64,000 bases of DNA from Xylocopa sonorina (taxonomy: Eukaryota; Arthropoda; Insecta; Hymenoptera; Apidae). Positions 1-14,500 of the stretch are shown piece after piece; within the stretch, counting starts at the first letter, position 1; each line of letters opens with the position of its first letter. The stretch covers positions 3,658,001 through 3,722,000 of the forward strand of contig NW_027490092.1 in assembly GCF_050948175.1 (NCBI RefSeq), in the 5' to 3' direction. The translations under genes were made by a program, and so were the position numbers. Under the pieces are notes generated by a model, which was given only the letters and a program-made list of their open reading frames with translations, was not told the DNA's origin and did no database searches.

Positions 1-1946
1 AGAGTTCAAATGCTTCTTAAAACGAGATATTGCATCACATATTTATGTTTCATGATAAGATATAATATTCATTGCGAAGTGTTATGCATTCCTCGTCTAT
101 GATTCAAATGAACGTAAATGCGACACGTCATTGCAAGGAAATAGCGTTTGCAGATGTCTAGGTATCGTAGCAATAGAGTTCTAATGCTTCCTAAAACGCG
201 ATATCGCATCTCATTTCTATGTTTCATGGTAAGATATAATATGATTTGCGAAGTGATATGTATTCCTCGTCTACGATTCAAATGAAAGTAAATGCGACAC
301 TTCCTTGCAAGGAAATAGCGATTGCAGATGTCTACGTATCGTAGCAATAGAGTTCATATGATTCTTAAAACGCGATATCGCATCTCATTTCTATGTTTCA
401 TGGTAAGATATAACATGATTGGCGAAGCGTTATGCATTCCTCGTCTACACTTCAAATGAATGAAAATGCGACACTTCTTAGCAAGGAAATAGCGTTTGCA
501 GATGTCTACGTATCGTAGCAATAGAGTTCTAATGCTTCTTAAAACGCGATATCGAATCTCATTTCTATGTTTCATGGTAAGATATAACATGATTTGCGAA
601 GTGTTATGTATTCCTCGTCTACACTTCATATGAATGTAAATGTGACTCTTCCTTGCAAGGAAAGAGCGTTTGCAGCTGTCTACGTATCGTAGCAATAGAG
701 TTCTTATGATTCTTAAAACGCGATATCGCATCTCATTTCTATGTTTCATCGTAAGATATAATATGATTTGCAAAGTGTTATGTATTCCTCGTCTACACTT
801 CAAATGAATGTAAATGCGACACTTCCTTGCAAGGAAATAGCGTTTGCAGATGTCTAGGTATCGTAGCAATAGAGTTCTAATGCTTCCTAAAACGCGATAT
901 CGCATCTCATTTGTATGTTTCATGGTAAGATATAATATTATTTGCGAAGTGTTATGTATTCCTCGTCTACACTTCATATGAATGTTAATGCGACACTTCC
1001 TTGCAAGGAAAGAGCGTTTGCAGATGTCTAGGTATCGTAGCAATAGAGTTCATATGATTCTTAAAACGCGATATCGCATCTCATTTCTATGTTTCATGGT
1101 AAGATATAACATGATTTGCGAAGTGTTATGTATTCCTCGTCTACACTTCAAATGAATGAAAATGCGACACTTCCTAGCAAGGAAATAGCGTTTGCAGATG
1201 TCTACGTATCGTAGCAATAGAGTTCTTATGATTCTTAAAACTTGATATCGCATCTCATTTCTATATTTCATGGTAAGATATAATATGATTTGCGAAGTGA
1301 TATGTATTCCTCGTCTACACTTCAAATGAATGTAAATGCGACACTTCCTTGCAAGGAAATAGTGTTTGCAGATGTCTAGGTATCGTAGCAATAGAGTTCA
1401 AATGCTTCTTAAAACGAGATATTGCATCTCATTTCTATGTTTCATGATAAGATATAATATTCATTGCGAAGTGTTATGCATTCCTCGTCTGCGATTCAAA
1501 TGAAGGTAAATGCGACACTTCCTTGCAAGGAAATAGCGATTGCAGATGTCTACGTATCGTAGTAATAGAGTACATATGATTCTTAGAACGGGATATTGCA
1601 TCTCATTCCTATGTTTCATGATATGATATAATATTCATTGCGAAGTGTTATGCATTCCTCATCTACGATTCAAATGAATGTAAATGCGACACTTCCTTGC
1701 AAGGAAATAGCGTTTGCAGATGTTTACGTATCGTAGCAATAGAGTTCTTATGATTCTTAAAACTTGATATCGCATCTCATTTCTAAGTTTCATGGTAAGA
1801 TATAATATGATTTGCGAAGTGTTATGTATTCCTCGTCTACACTTCAAATGAATGTAAATGCGACACTTCCTTGCTAGGAAATAGTGTCCGGAGATGTCTA
1901 GGTATCGTAGCGATAGAGTTCTAATGCTTCATAAAACGCGATATCG

Positions 1947-3186
1947 CATCTCATATCTATGTTTCATGATAAGATATAATATTCATTGCGAAGTGTAATG
2001 CATTCCTCGTATACGATTCAAATGAATGTAAATGCGACACTTCCTTCCAATGAAATAGCATCTGCTGATGTCTACGTATCGTAGCAATAGATTTCTAATG
2101 ATTCTTAAAACTCGATATCGCATCTCATTTCTTTGTTTCATGGTAAGATATAATATGATTTGCGAAGTGTCATGTATTCCTCGTCTACACTTCAAATGAA
2201 TGTAAATGCGACACTTCCTTGCAAGGAAATAGCGTTTGCAGATGTCTACGTATCGAAGCAATAGAGTTCTAATGCTTCTTTAAAAGCGATATCGAATCTC
2301 ATTTCTATGTTTCATGGTAAGATATAATATGATTTGCGAAGTGTTATGTATTCCTCGTCTACACTTCAAATGAATGTAAATGCGACACTTCCTTGCAAGG
2401 AAATAGCGTTTGCAGATGTCTACGTATCGAAGCAATAGAGTTCAAATGCTTCTTAAAACGAGATATTGCATCCCATATCTGTGTTTCATGATAAGATATA
2501 ATATTCATTGCAAAGTGTTATGCATTCCTCGTCTACGATTCAAACGAATGTAAATGCGACACTTCCTTGCCAGGAAATAGCGTCTGCAGATGTCTAGGTA
2601 TCGTAGCGATAGAGTTCTAATGCTTCTTAAAACGCGATATCGCATCTCATTTCTATGTTTCATGGTAAGATATAATATGATTTGCGGAGTATTATGTATT
2701 CCACGTTTACGCTTCATATGAATGCAAATGCGACACTTCCTTGCAAGGAAATAGCGTTTGCAGATGTCTACCTATCGTAGCAATAGAGTTCTAATGCTTC
2801 TTAAAACGCGATATCGCATTTCATTTCTATGTTTCATGGTAAGGTATAATATGATTTGCGAAGTGTCCTGTATTCCTCGTCTACACTTCAAATGAATGTA
2901 AATGCGACACTTCCTTGCTAGGAAACAGCGTCTGCAGATGTCTAGGTATCGTAGCAATAGAGTGCAAATGCTTCTTAAAACGAGATATTGCATCTCATAT
3001 CTTTGTTTCATGATAAGATATAATATTCATTGCGAAGTGTTATGCATTCCTCGTATACGATTCAAATGAGTGTAAATGCGACACTTCCTTGCAAGGAAAT
3101 AGCGTTTGCAGATGTCTACGTATCGTAGCAATAGAGTTCTTATGATTCTTAAAACTTGATATCGCATCTCATTTCTATGTTTCATG
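1947..3186. repeat. Seven-monomer block, also present at 11,516-12,757 and 13,778-15,018
   Basis: Distinctive variants recur in the same order at an offset of 9,569 (55 monomers minus one base): TGTAATGCATTCC near 1,996, CCAATGAAATAGCAT near 2,048, CTTCTTTAAAAGCG near 2,277, GATTCAAACGAATG near 2,537, CACGTTTACGCTTC near 2,703 and TGTCCTGTATTCC near 2,865. Homology starts inside the monomer at about 1,947 and stops at about 3,186, where the later copy has GGTAGGAT instead of GGTAAGAT. The third copy, at 13.8 kb, remains similar for longer, up to about 3,650 on the first-copy coordinates. Block ends fall inside monomers, as expected for unequal exchange. Confidence 0.85.
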
Positions 3187-3624
3187 GTAAGATATAATAT
3201 GATTTGCGAAGTGTTATGTATTCCTCGTCTACACTTCAAATGAATGTAAATGCGACACTTCCTTGCTAGGAAATAGTGTCTGGAGATGTCTACCTATCGT
3301 AGCAGTAGAGTTCTGATGCTTCTTAAAACGCGATATCGCATCTCATTTCCATGTTTCATGGTAAGATATAATATGATTTGCGAAGTGTTATGTATTCTTC
3401 GTCTACACTTCAAATGAATGTAAATGCGACACTTCCTTGCAAGGAAATAGCGATTGCAGATGTCTACATATCGTAGCAATAGAGTTCATATGATTCTTAG
3501 AACGGGATATTGCATCTCATATCTATGTTTCATGATATGACATAATATTCATTGCGAAGTGTTATGCATTCCTTGTCTACGATTCAAATGAATGTAAATG
3601 CGACACTTCCTTGCAAGGAAATAG

Positions 3625-6600
3625 TGTTTGCAGATGTCTACGTATCGTAGCAATAGAGTTCTTATGATTCTTAAAACTTGATATCGCATCTCATTTCTAT
3701 GTTTCATGGTAAGATATAATATGATTTGCGAAGTGTTATGTATTCCTCGTCTACACTTCAAATGAATGTAAATGCGACACTTCCTTGCTAGGAAATAGTG
3801 TCTGGAGATGTCTAGGTATCGTAGCGATAGAGTTGTAATGCTTCATAAAACGCGATATCGCGTCTCATATCTATGTTTCATGATAAGATATAATATTCAT
3901 TGCGAAGTGTAATGCATTCCTCGTATACGATTCAAGTGAATGTAAATGCGACACTTCCTTCCAATGAAATAGCGTCTGCTGATGTCTACGTATCGTAGCA
4001 ATAGATTTCTAATGATTCTTAAAACGCGATATCGCATCTCATTTCCTTGTTTCATGGTAAGATATAATATGATTTGCGAAGTGCCATGTATTCCTCGTCT
4101 ACACTTCAAATGAATGTAAATGCGACACTTCCTTGCAGGGAAATAGCGTTTGCAGATGTCTACGTATCGAAGCAATAGAGTTCAAATGCTTCTTAAAACG
4201 AGATATTGCATCTCATATCTATGTTTCATGATAAGATATAATATTCATTGCGAATTGTTATGCATTCCTCGTCTACGATTCAAATGAATGTAAATGCGAC
4301 ACTTCCTTGCAAGGAAATAGCGTTTGCAGGTCTCTACGTATAGTAGCAATAGAGTTCTTATGATTCTTAAAACGCGATATCGCATCTCATTTCTATGTTT
4401 CATGGTAAGATATAATATGATTTGCGAAGTGTTATGTATTCCTCGTCTACACTTCATATGAATGTAAATGCGACACTTCCTTGCTAGGAAATACCGTCTG
4501 CAGATGTCTAGGTATCGTAGCAATAGATTTCTAATGCTTCTTAAAACGCGATATCGCACCTCATATCTATGTTTCATGGTAAGATATAATATGATTTGCG
4601 AAGTGTTATGTACTCCTCGTTTACACTTCATATGATTGTAAATGCGACACTTCCTTGCAAGGAAATAGCGTTTGCAGATGTCTACCTATCGTAGCAATAG
4701 AGTTCTAATGCTTCTTAAAACGCGATATCGCATCTCATTTCTATCTTTCATAGTAAGATATAATATGATTTGCGACGTGTCATGTATTCCTCTTCTACAC
4801 TTCAAATGAATGTAAGTGTGACACTTCCTTGCAAGGAAATAGCGTTTGCAGATGTCTACTTATCGTAGCAATAGATTTCTAACGCTTCTTAAACTCGATA
4901 TCGGATCTCATTTCTATGTTTCATGGTAAGATATATTATTCATTGCGAAGTGTTATGCATTCCTCGTCTACGATTCAAATGTATGTAAATGCGACACTTC
5001 GTTGCAAGGAAATAGCATTTGCAGATGTCTACCTATCGTAGCAATAGAGCTCAAATGCCTCTTAGAACGAGATATTGCATCTCATATCTATGTTTCATGA
5101 TGAGATATAATATTCATTGCGAAGTGTTATGCATTCCTCGTCTGCGATTCAAATGAAAGTAAATGCGACACTTCCTTGCAAGGAAATAGCGATTGCAGAT
5201 GTCTACGTATCGCAGCAATAGAGTTCATATGATTCTTAAAACGCGATATCGCATCTCATTTCTATGTTTCATGGTAAGATATAATATGATTTGCGAAGTG
5301 TCATGTATTCCTCTTCTACACTTCAAATGAATGTAAGTGTGATTCTTCCTTACAAGGAAACAGCGTTTGCAGATGTCTACCTATCGTAGCAGTAGAGTTC
5401 TAATGCTTCTTAAAACGCGATATCGCATCTCATTTCTATGTTTCATGGTAAGGTATAATATGATTTGCGAAGTGTTATGTACTCCTCGTTTACACTTCAA
5501 ATGAATGTAAATGCGACACTTCCCTGCTAGGAAATAGTGTCTGCAGATGTCTAAGTATCGTAGCGATAGAGTTCTAATGCTTCCTAAAACGCGATATCGC
5601 ATCTCATTTCTCTGTTTCATGGTAGGATATAATATGATTTGCGAAGTGTTATGTATTCCTCGTCTTCACTTCAAATGAATGTAAATGCGACACTTCCTTG
5701 CTAGGAAATAGTGTCTGGAGATGTCTAGGTATCGAAGCGATAGAGTTCTAATGCTTCTTAAAACGCGATGTCGCATCTCATTTCTATGTTTCATGGTAAG
5801 ATATAATATGATTTGCGAAGTGTTATGTACTCCTCGTCTGCACTTCAAATGAATGTAAATGCGACACTTCCTTGCTAGGAAATAGTGTCTGCAGATATCT
5901 AAGTATCGTAGCGATAGAGTTCTAATGCTTCTTAAAACGCGATATCGCATCTCATTTCTATGTTTCATGGTAGGATATAATATGATTTGCGAAGTGTTAT
6001 GTATTCCTCGTCTACACTTCAAATGAATGTGAATGCGACACTTCCTTGCAAGGAAATAGCGTTTGCGGATGTCTACGTACTGTAGCAATAGAGTTCTTAT
6101 GATTCTTAAAACTTGATATCGCATCTCATTTCTATGTTTCATGGTAAGATATAACATGATTTGCGAAGTGTTATGTATTCCTCGTCTACACTTCAAATGA
6201 ATGTAAATGCGACACTTCCTTGCAAGGAAGTAGCGTTTGCAGATGTCTACGTATCGTAGCAATAGATTTCTAATGCTTCTTAAAACGCGATATCGAATCT
6301 TATTTCTTTGTTTCATGGTAAGATATAATATGATTTGCGAAGTGTTATGTATTCCTCGTCTACACTTCATATGAATGTAAATGCGACACTTCCTTGCAAG
6401 GAAATAGCGTCTCCAGATGTCTAGGTATCGTAGCAATAGAGTTCAAATGCTTCTTAAAACGAGATATTGCATCTCATATCTATGTTTCATGATAAGATAT
6501 AATTTTCATTGCGAAGTGTTATGCATTCCTCGTATACGATTCAAATGAATGTAAATGCGACACTTCCTTCCAAGGAAATACCGTCTGCAGATGTCTACGT

Positions 6601-7218
6601 ATCGTAGCAATAGATTTCTAATACTTCTTAAAACGCGATATCGCATCTCATTTCTATGTTTCATGGAAAGATATAATATGATTTGCAACGTGTCATGTAT
6701 TCCTCGTCTACACTTCAAATGAATGTAAATGCGACACTTCCTTGCTAGGAAATACCGTCTGCAGATGTCTAGGTATCGTAGCAATAGATTTCTAGCGCTT
6801 CTTAAAACGCGATATCGCACCTCATATCTATGTTTCATGGTAAGATATAATATGATTTGCGAAGTGTCATGTATTCCTCGTCTACACTTCAAGTGAATGT
6901 AAATGCGACACTTCCTTGCTAGGAAATACCGTCTGCAGATGTCTAGGTATCGTAGCAATAGATTTCTAATGCTTCTTAAAACGCGATATCGCACCTCATA
7001 TCTATGTTTCATGGTAAGATATAATATGATTTGCGAAGTGTCATGTATTCCTCGTCTACACTTCAAATGAATGTAAATGCGACACTTCGTTGCTAGGAAA
7101 TAGTGTCTGCAGATGTCTAGGTATCGTAGCGATAGAGTTCTGATGCTTTTTAAAACGCGATATCGCATCTCATTTCTATGATTCATGGTAAGATATAATA
7201 TGATTTGTGAAGTGTTAT
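3625..7218. repeat. 3.6-kb segmental duplication, copy 1 (partner 18,414-22,007)
   Basis: About 20.6 monomers recur at a constant offset of 14,789 bases, that is 85 monomers minus one. Shared rare variants include GCAGGTCTCTACGTATAG near 4,327, TAAACTCGATATCGG with a lost A at 4,891-4,893, AGAGCTCAAATGCCTC near 5,047, GTGTGATTCTTCCTTAC near 5,337 and GCGGATGTCTACGTACTG near 6,065. Only scattered differences are visible, for example CCTTG against CTTTG near 4,049 and ATGATTG against ATGAATG near 4,632. The duplication ends near 7,218, where the partner has CTACACTTCATATG instead of TATACGATTCAAATG. Confidence 0.88.
4891..4893. other. One-base deletion in an A-run, shared marker with 19,680-19,682
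   Basis: This monomer reads CTTCTTAAACTCG where comparable copies, such as the one near 26,050, read CTTCTTAAAACTCG. The loss moves the 174-bp register by one base. The duplicate at 19,680-19,682 has the same loss. Together these two are the only one-base indels I could infer in the first 51 kb, from the spacing of landmarks. Confidence 0.85.
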
Positions 7219-9484
7219 GCATTCCTCGTATACGATTCAAATGAGTGTAAATGCGACACTTCCTTGCAAGGAAATAGTGTTTGCAGATGTCTAGGTATCG
7301 TAGCAATAGAGATCAAATGCTTCTTAAATCAAGATATTGCATCTCATATCTATGTTTCATGATAAGATATATTATTCATTGCGAAGTGTTATACATTCCT
7401 CGTCTACGATTCAAAGGAATGTAAATGCGACACTTCCTTGCAAGGAAATAGCGTTTGCAGATGTCTACGTATCGTAGCAATAGAGTTCTTATGATTCTTA
7501 AAACGCGATATCGCATCTCATTTCTATGTTTCATGGTAAGATATAATATGATTTGCGAAGTGTTATGTATTCCTCGTCTACACTTCAAATGAATGTAAAT
7601 GCGACACTTCGTTGCTAGGAAATAGTGTCTGCAGATGTCTAGGTATCGTAGCGATAGAGTTCTGATGCTTTTTAAAACGCGATATCGCATCTCATTTCTA
7701 TGATTCATGGTAAGATATAATATGATTTGCGAAGTGTTATGTACTCCTCGTCTGCACTTCAAATGAATGTAAATGCGACACTTCCTTGCTAGGAAATAGT
7801 GTCTGCAGATATCTAAGTATCGTAGCGATAGAGTTCTAATGCTTCTTAAAACGCGATATCGCATCTCATTTCTATGTTTCATGGTAGGATATAATATGAT
7901 TTGCGAAGTGTTATGTATTTCTCGTCTACACTTCAAATGAATGTGAATGCGACACTTCCTTGCAAGGAAATAGCGTTTGCAGATGTCTACGTATTGTAGC
8001 AATAGAGTTCTTATGATTCTTAAAACTTGATATCGCATCTCATTTCTATGTTTCATGGTAAGATATAATATGATTTGCGAAGTGTTATGTATTCCTCGTC
8101 TACACTTCAAATGAATGTAAATGCGACACTTCCTTGCAAGGAAATAGCGTTTGCAGATGTCTACGTATCGTAGCAATAGATTTCTAATGCTTCTTAAAAC
8201 GCGATATCGCATCTTATTTCTTTGTTTCATGGTAAGATATAATATGATTTGCGAAGTGTTATGTATTCCTCGTCTACACTTCATATGAATGTAAATGCGA
8301 CACATCCTTCCAAGGAAATAGCGTCTCTAGATGTCTAGGTATCGTAGCAATAGAGTTCAAATGCTTCTTAAAACGAGATATTGCATCTCATATCTATGTT
8401 TCATGATAAGATATAATTTTCATTGCGAAGTGTTGTGCATTCCTCGTATACGATTCAAATGAATGTAAATGCGACACTTCCTTCCAAGGAAATACCGTCT
8501 GCAGATGTCTACGTATCGTAGCAATAGATTTCTAATACTTCTTAAAACGCGATATCGCATCTCATTTCTATGTTTCATGGAAAGATATAATATGATTTGC
8601 AACGTGTCATGTATTCCTCGTCTACACTTCAAATGAATGTAAATGCGACACTTCCTTGCTAGGAAATACCGTCTGCAGATGTCTAGGTATCGTAGCAATA
8701 GATTTCTAATGCTTCTTAAAACGCGATATTGCACCTCATATCTATGTTTCATGGTAAGATATAATATGATTTGCGAAGTGTCATGTATTCCTCGTCTACA
8801 CTTCAAGTGAATGTAAATGCGACACTTCCTTGCCAGGAAATAGCGTCTGCAGATGCCTAGGTATCGTAGCAATAGAGTTCAAATGCTTCTTAAAACGAGA
8901 TATTGCATCTCATATCTATGTTTCATGATAAGATATAATTTTCATTGCGAAGTGTTATGCATTCCTCGTATACGATTCAAATGAGTGTAAATGCGACACT
9001 TCCTTGCAAGGAAATAGTGTTTGCAGATGTCTAGGTATCGTAGCAATAGAGTTCAAATGCTTCTTAAATCAAGATATTGCATCTCATATCTATGTTTCAT
9101 GATAAGATATATTATTCATTGCGAAGTGTTATACATTCCTCGTCTACGATTCAAATGAATGTAAATGCGACACTTCCTTGCAAGGAAATAGCGTTTGCAG
9201 ATGTCTACGTATCGTAGCAATAGAGTTCTTATGATTCTTAAAAAGCGATATCGCATCTCATTTCTATGTTTCATGGTAAGATATAATATGATTTGCGAAG
9301 CGTTATGTATTCCTCGTCTACACTTCAAATGAATGTAAATGCGACACTTCGTTGCTAGGAAATAGTGTCTGCAGATGTCTAGGTATCGTAGCGATAGAGT
9401 TCTGATGCTTTTTAAAACGCGATATCGCATCTCATTTCTATGATTCATGGTAAGATATAATATGATTTGTGAAGTGTTATGTAT

Positions 9485-11565
9485 TCCTCGTCTACACTTC
9501 ATATGAATGTAAATGCGACACTTCCTTGCAAGGAAATAGCGTTTGCAGATGTCTACGTATCGAAGCAATGGAGTTCAAATGCTTCTTGAACCGAGATATT
9601 GCATCTCATATCTATGTTTCATGATAAGATATATTATTCATTGCGAAGTGTTATACATTCCTCGTCTACGATTCAAATGAATGTAAATGCGACACTTCCT
9701 TGCAAGGAAATAGCGTTTGCAGATGTCTACGTATCGTAGCAATAGAGTCCTTATGATTCTTAAAACGCGATATCGCATCTCATTTCTATGTTTCATGGTA
9801 AGATATAATATGATTTGCGAAGTGTTATGAATTCCTCGTCTACAATTCAAATGAATGTAAATGCGACACTTCCTTGCTAGGAAATAATGTCTGCAGATGT
9901 CTAGGTATCGTAGCGATAGAGTTCTAATGCTTCTTAAAACGCGATATCGCAACTCATTTTTATGTTTCATGGTAAGATATAATATGATTTGCGAAGTGTT
10001 ATGTATTCCTCGTCTGCACTTCAAATGAATGTAAATGCGACACTTCCTTCCAAGGAAATAGCGTTTGCAGATGTCTACGTATCGTAGCAATGGAGTTCTT
10101 ATGATTCTTAAAACGCGATATCGCATCTCACTTCTATGTTTTATGGTAGGATATAATATGATTTGCGAAGTGTTATGTATTCCTCGTCTACACTTCAAAT
10201 GAATGTAAATGAGACACTTCCTTGCTAGGAAATAGTGTCTGGAGATGTCTAGGTATCGTAGCGATAGAGTTCTAATGCTTCTTAAAACGCGATATCGCAT
10301 CTCATTTCTATGTTTCATGGTAAGGTATAATATGATTTGCGAAGTGTTATGTACTCCTCGTTTACACTTCAAATGAATGTAAATGCGACACTTCCCTGCT
10401 AGCAAATAGTGTCTGCAGATGTCTAAGTATCGTAGCGATAGAGTTCTAATGCTTCTTAAAACGCGATATCGCATCTCATTTCTATGTTTCATGGTAGGAT
10501 ATAATATGATTTGCGAAGTGTTATGTATTCCTCGTCTTCACTTCAAATGAATGTAAATGCGACACTTCCTTGCTAGGAAATAGTGTCTGGAGATGTCTAG
10601 GTATCGTAGCGATAGAGCTCTAATGCTTCTTAAAAGGCGATATAGCATCTCATTTCTATGTTTCATGGAAAGATATAATATGATTTGCGAAGTGTTATGT
10701 ATTCCTCGTCTACACTTCATATGAATGTAAATGCGACACTTCCTTGCAAGGAAATAGCGTTTGCAGATGTCTACCTATCGTAGCAATAGAGTTCTAATGC
10801 TTCTTAAAGCGCGATATCGCATTTCATTTCTATGTTTCATGGTAAGATATAATATGATTTGCGACGTGTCATGTGTTCCTCGTCTACACTTCAAATGAAT
10901 GTAAATGCGACACTTCCTTTCTAGGAACTAGCGTCTGCAGATTTCTAGGTATCGTAGCAATAGATTTCTAATGCTTCTTAAAACGCGATATCGCATCTCA
11001 TTTCTATGTTTCATGGTAAGATATAATATGATTTGCGAAGTGTCATGTATTCCACGTCTACACTTCAAGTGAATGGAAATGCGACACTTCCTTGCCAGGA
11101 AATAGCGTCTGCAGATGTCTAGGTATCGTAGCAATAGAGTTCAAATGCTTCTTAAAACGAGATATCGGATCTCATTTCTATGTTTCATGGTAAGATAAAA
11201 TATGATTTGCGAAGTATTATGTATTCCTCGTCTACACTTCATATGAATGTAAATGCGACACTTCCTTGCAAGGAAATAGCGTCTCCAGATGTCTACGTAT
11301 CGTAGCAATGGAGTTCTTATGATACTTAAAACGCGATATCGCATCTCATTTCTATGTTTCATGGTAAGATATAATATGATTTGCGAAGTGTCATGTATTC
11401 CTCGTCTACACTTCAAATGAATGTAAATGCGACACTTCCTTGCTAGGAAACAGCGTCTGCCGATGTCTAGGTATCGTAGCAATAGAGTTCAAATGCTTCT
11501 TAAAACGAGATATTGCATCTCATATCTATGTTTCATGATAAGATATAATATTCATTGCGAAGTGT
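9485..11565. repeat. 2.1-kb block duplicated at 22,012-24,440
   Basis: Markers shared with the later copy include CTTCTTGAACCGAG near 9,583, TTATGAATTCCTCG near 9,826, GGAAATAATGTCTG near 9,879, ACTCATTTTTATG near 9,952, AAGGCGATATAGC (AACGCGATATAGC in the partner) near 10,633, AAAGCGCGATATCGC near 10,806 and CGAGATATCGGATC near 11,158. The offset is 12,527 up to about 10,118 and 12,875 after it, so the partner holds two additional monomers (348 bp) at that point. Both offsets are whole monomers minus one base, the same one-base loss carried at 19,681. The block runs into the tandem 13-mer at 10.5 kb. Confidence 0.82.
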
Positions 11566-14500
11566 AATGCATTCCTCGTATACGATTCAAATGAATGTAA
11601 ATGCGACACTTCCTTCCAATGAAATAGCATCTGCTGATGTCTACGTATCGTAGCAATAGATTTCTAATGATTCTTAAAACTCGATATCGCATCTCATTTC
11701 TTTGTTTCATGGTAAGATATAATATGATTTGCGAAGTGTCATGTATTCCTCGTCTACACTTCAAATGAATGTAAATGCGACACTTCCTTGCAAGGAAATA
11801 GCGTTTGCAGATGTCTACGTATCGAAGCAATAGAGTTCTAATGCTTCTTTAAAAGCGATATCGAATCTCATTTCTATGTTTCATGGTAAGATATAATATG
11901 ATTTGCGAAGTGTTATGTATTCCTCGTCTACACTTCAAATGAATGTAAATGCGACACTTCCTTGCAAGGAAATAGCGTTTGCAGATGTCTACGTATCGAA
12001 GCAATAGAGTTCAAATGCTTCTTAAAACGAGATATTGCATCCCATATCTGTGTTTCATGATAAGATATAATATTCATTGCAAAGTGTTATGCATTCCTCG
12101 TCTACGATTCAAACGAATGTAAATGCGACACTTCCTTGCCAGGAAATAGCGTCTGCAGATGTCTAGGTATCGTAGCGATAGAGTTCTAATGCTTCTTAAA
12201 ACGCGATATCGCATCTCATTTCTATGTTTCATGGTAAGATATAATATGATTTGCGGAGTATTATGTATTCCACGTTTACGCTTCATATGAATGCAAATGC
12301 GACACTTCCTTGCAAGGAAATAGCGTTTGCAGATGTCTACCTATCGTAGCAATAGAGTTCTAATGCTTCTTAAAACGCGATATCGCATTTCATTTCTATG
12401 TTTCATGGTAAGGTATAATATGATTTGCGAAGTGTCCTGTATTCCTCGTCTACACTTCAAATGAATGTAAATGCGACACTTCCTTGCTAGGAAACAGCGT
12501 CTGCAGATGTCTAGGTATCGTAGCAATAGAGTGCAAATGCTTCTTAAAACGAGATATTGCATCTCATATCTTTGTTTCATGATAAGATATAATATTCATT
12601 GCGAAGTGTTATGCATTCCTCGTATACGATTCAAATGAGTGTAAATGCGACACTTCCTTGCAAGGAAATAGCGTTTGCAGATGTCTACGTATCGTAGCAA
12701 TAGAGTTCTTATGATTCTTAAAACTTGATATCGCATCTCATTTCTATGTTTCATGGTAGGATATAATATGATTTGCGAAGTGTTATGTATTCCTCGTCTT
12801 CACTTCAAATGAATGTAAATGCGACACTTCCTTGCTAGGAAATAGTGTCTGGAGATGTCTAGGTATCGTAGCGATAGAGCTCTAATGCTTCTTAAAAGGC
12901 GATATAGCATCTCATTTCTATGTTTCATGGAAAGATATAATATGATTTGCGAAGTGTTATGTATTCCTCGTCTACACTTCATATGAATGTAAATGCGACA
13001 CTTCCTTGCAAGGAAATAGCGTTTGCAGATGTCTACCTATCGTAGCAATAGAGTTCTAATGCTTCTTAAAGCGCGATATCGCATTTCATTTCTATGTTTC
13101 ATGGTAAGATATAATATGATTTGCGACGTGTCATGTGTTCCTCGTCTACACTTCAAATGAATGTAAATGCGACACTTCCTTTCTAGGAACTAGCGTCTGC
13201 AGATTTCTAGGTATCGTAGCAATAGATTTCTAATGCTTCTTAAAACGCGATATCGCATCTCATTTCTATGTTTCATGGTAAGATATAATATGATTTGCGA
13301 AGTGTCATGTATTCCACGTCTACACTTCAAGTGAATGGAAATGCGACACTTCCTTGCCAGGAAATAGCGTCTGCAGATGTCTAGGTATCGTAGCAATAGA
13401 GTTCAAATGCTTCTTAAAACGAGATATCGGATCTCATTTCTATGTTTCATGGTAAGATAAAATATGATTTGCGAAGTATTATGTATTCCTCGTCTACACT
13501 TCATATGAATGTAAATGCGACACTTCCTTGCAAGGAAATAGCGTCTCCAGATGTCTACGTATCGTAGCAATGGAGTTCTTATGATACTTAAAACGCGATA
13601 TCGCATCTCATTTCTATGTTTCATGGTAAGATATAATATGATTTGCGAAGTGTCATGTATTCCTCGTCTACACTTCAAATGAATGTAAATGCGACACTTC
13701 CTTGCTAGGAAACAGCGTCTGCCGATGTCTAGGTATCGTAGCAATAGAGTTCAAATGCTTCTTAAAACGAGATATTGCATCTCATATCTATGTTTCATGA
13801 TAAGATATAATATTCATTGCGAAGTGTAATGCATTCCTCGTATACGATTCAAATGAATGTAAATGCGACACTTCCTTCCAATGAAATAGCATCTGCTGAT
13901 GTCTACGTATCGTAGCAATAGATTTCTAATGATTCTTAAAACTCGATATCGCATCTCATTTCTTTGTTTCATGGTAAGATATAATATGATTTGCGAAGTG
14001 TCATGTATTCCTCGTCTACACTTCAAATGAATGTAAATGCGACACTTCCTTGCAAGGAAATAGCGTTTGCAGATGTCTACGTATCGAAGCAATAGAGTTC
14101 TAATGCTTCTTTAAAAGCGATATCGAATCTCATTTCTATGTTTCATGGTAAGATATAATATGATTTGCGAAGTGTTATGTATTCCTCGTCTACACTTCAA
14201 ATGAATGTAAATGCGACACTTCCTTGCAAGGAAATAGCGTTTGCAGATGTCTACGTATCGAAGCAATAGAGTTCAAATGCTTCTTAAAACGAGATATTGC
14301 ATCCCATATCTGTGTTTCATGATAAGATATAATATTCATTGCAAAGTGTTATGCATTCCTCGTCTACGATTCAAACGAATGTAAATGCGACACTTCCTTG
14401 CCAGGAAATAGCGTCTGCAGATGTCTAGGTATCGTAGCGATAGAGTTCTAATGCTTCTTAAAACGCGATATCGCATCTCATTTCTATGTTTCATGGTAAG

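Noticed and set aside
4998..5014. CENP-B box candidate at CTTCGTTGCAAGGAAAT, also in other TTCGTTGC monomers
   Set aside because: It matches TTCG and the following A of the known core (TTCGNNNNANNCGGG) but lacks CGGG. The sequence is a one-base variant of the 14-bp palindrome, so the likeness is by chance.
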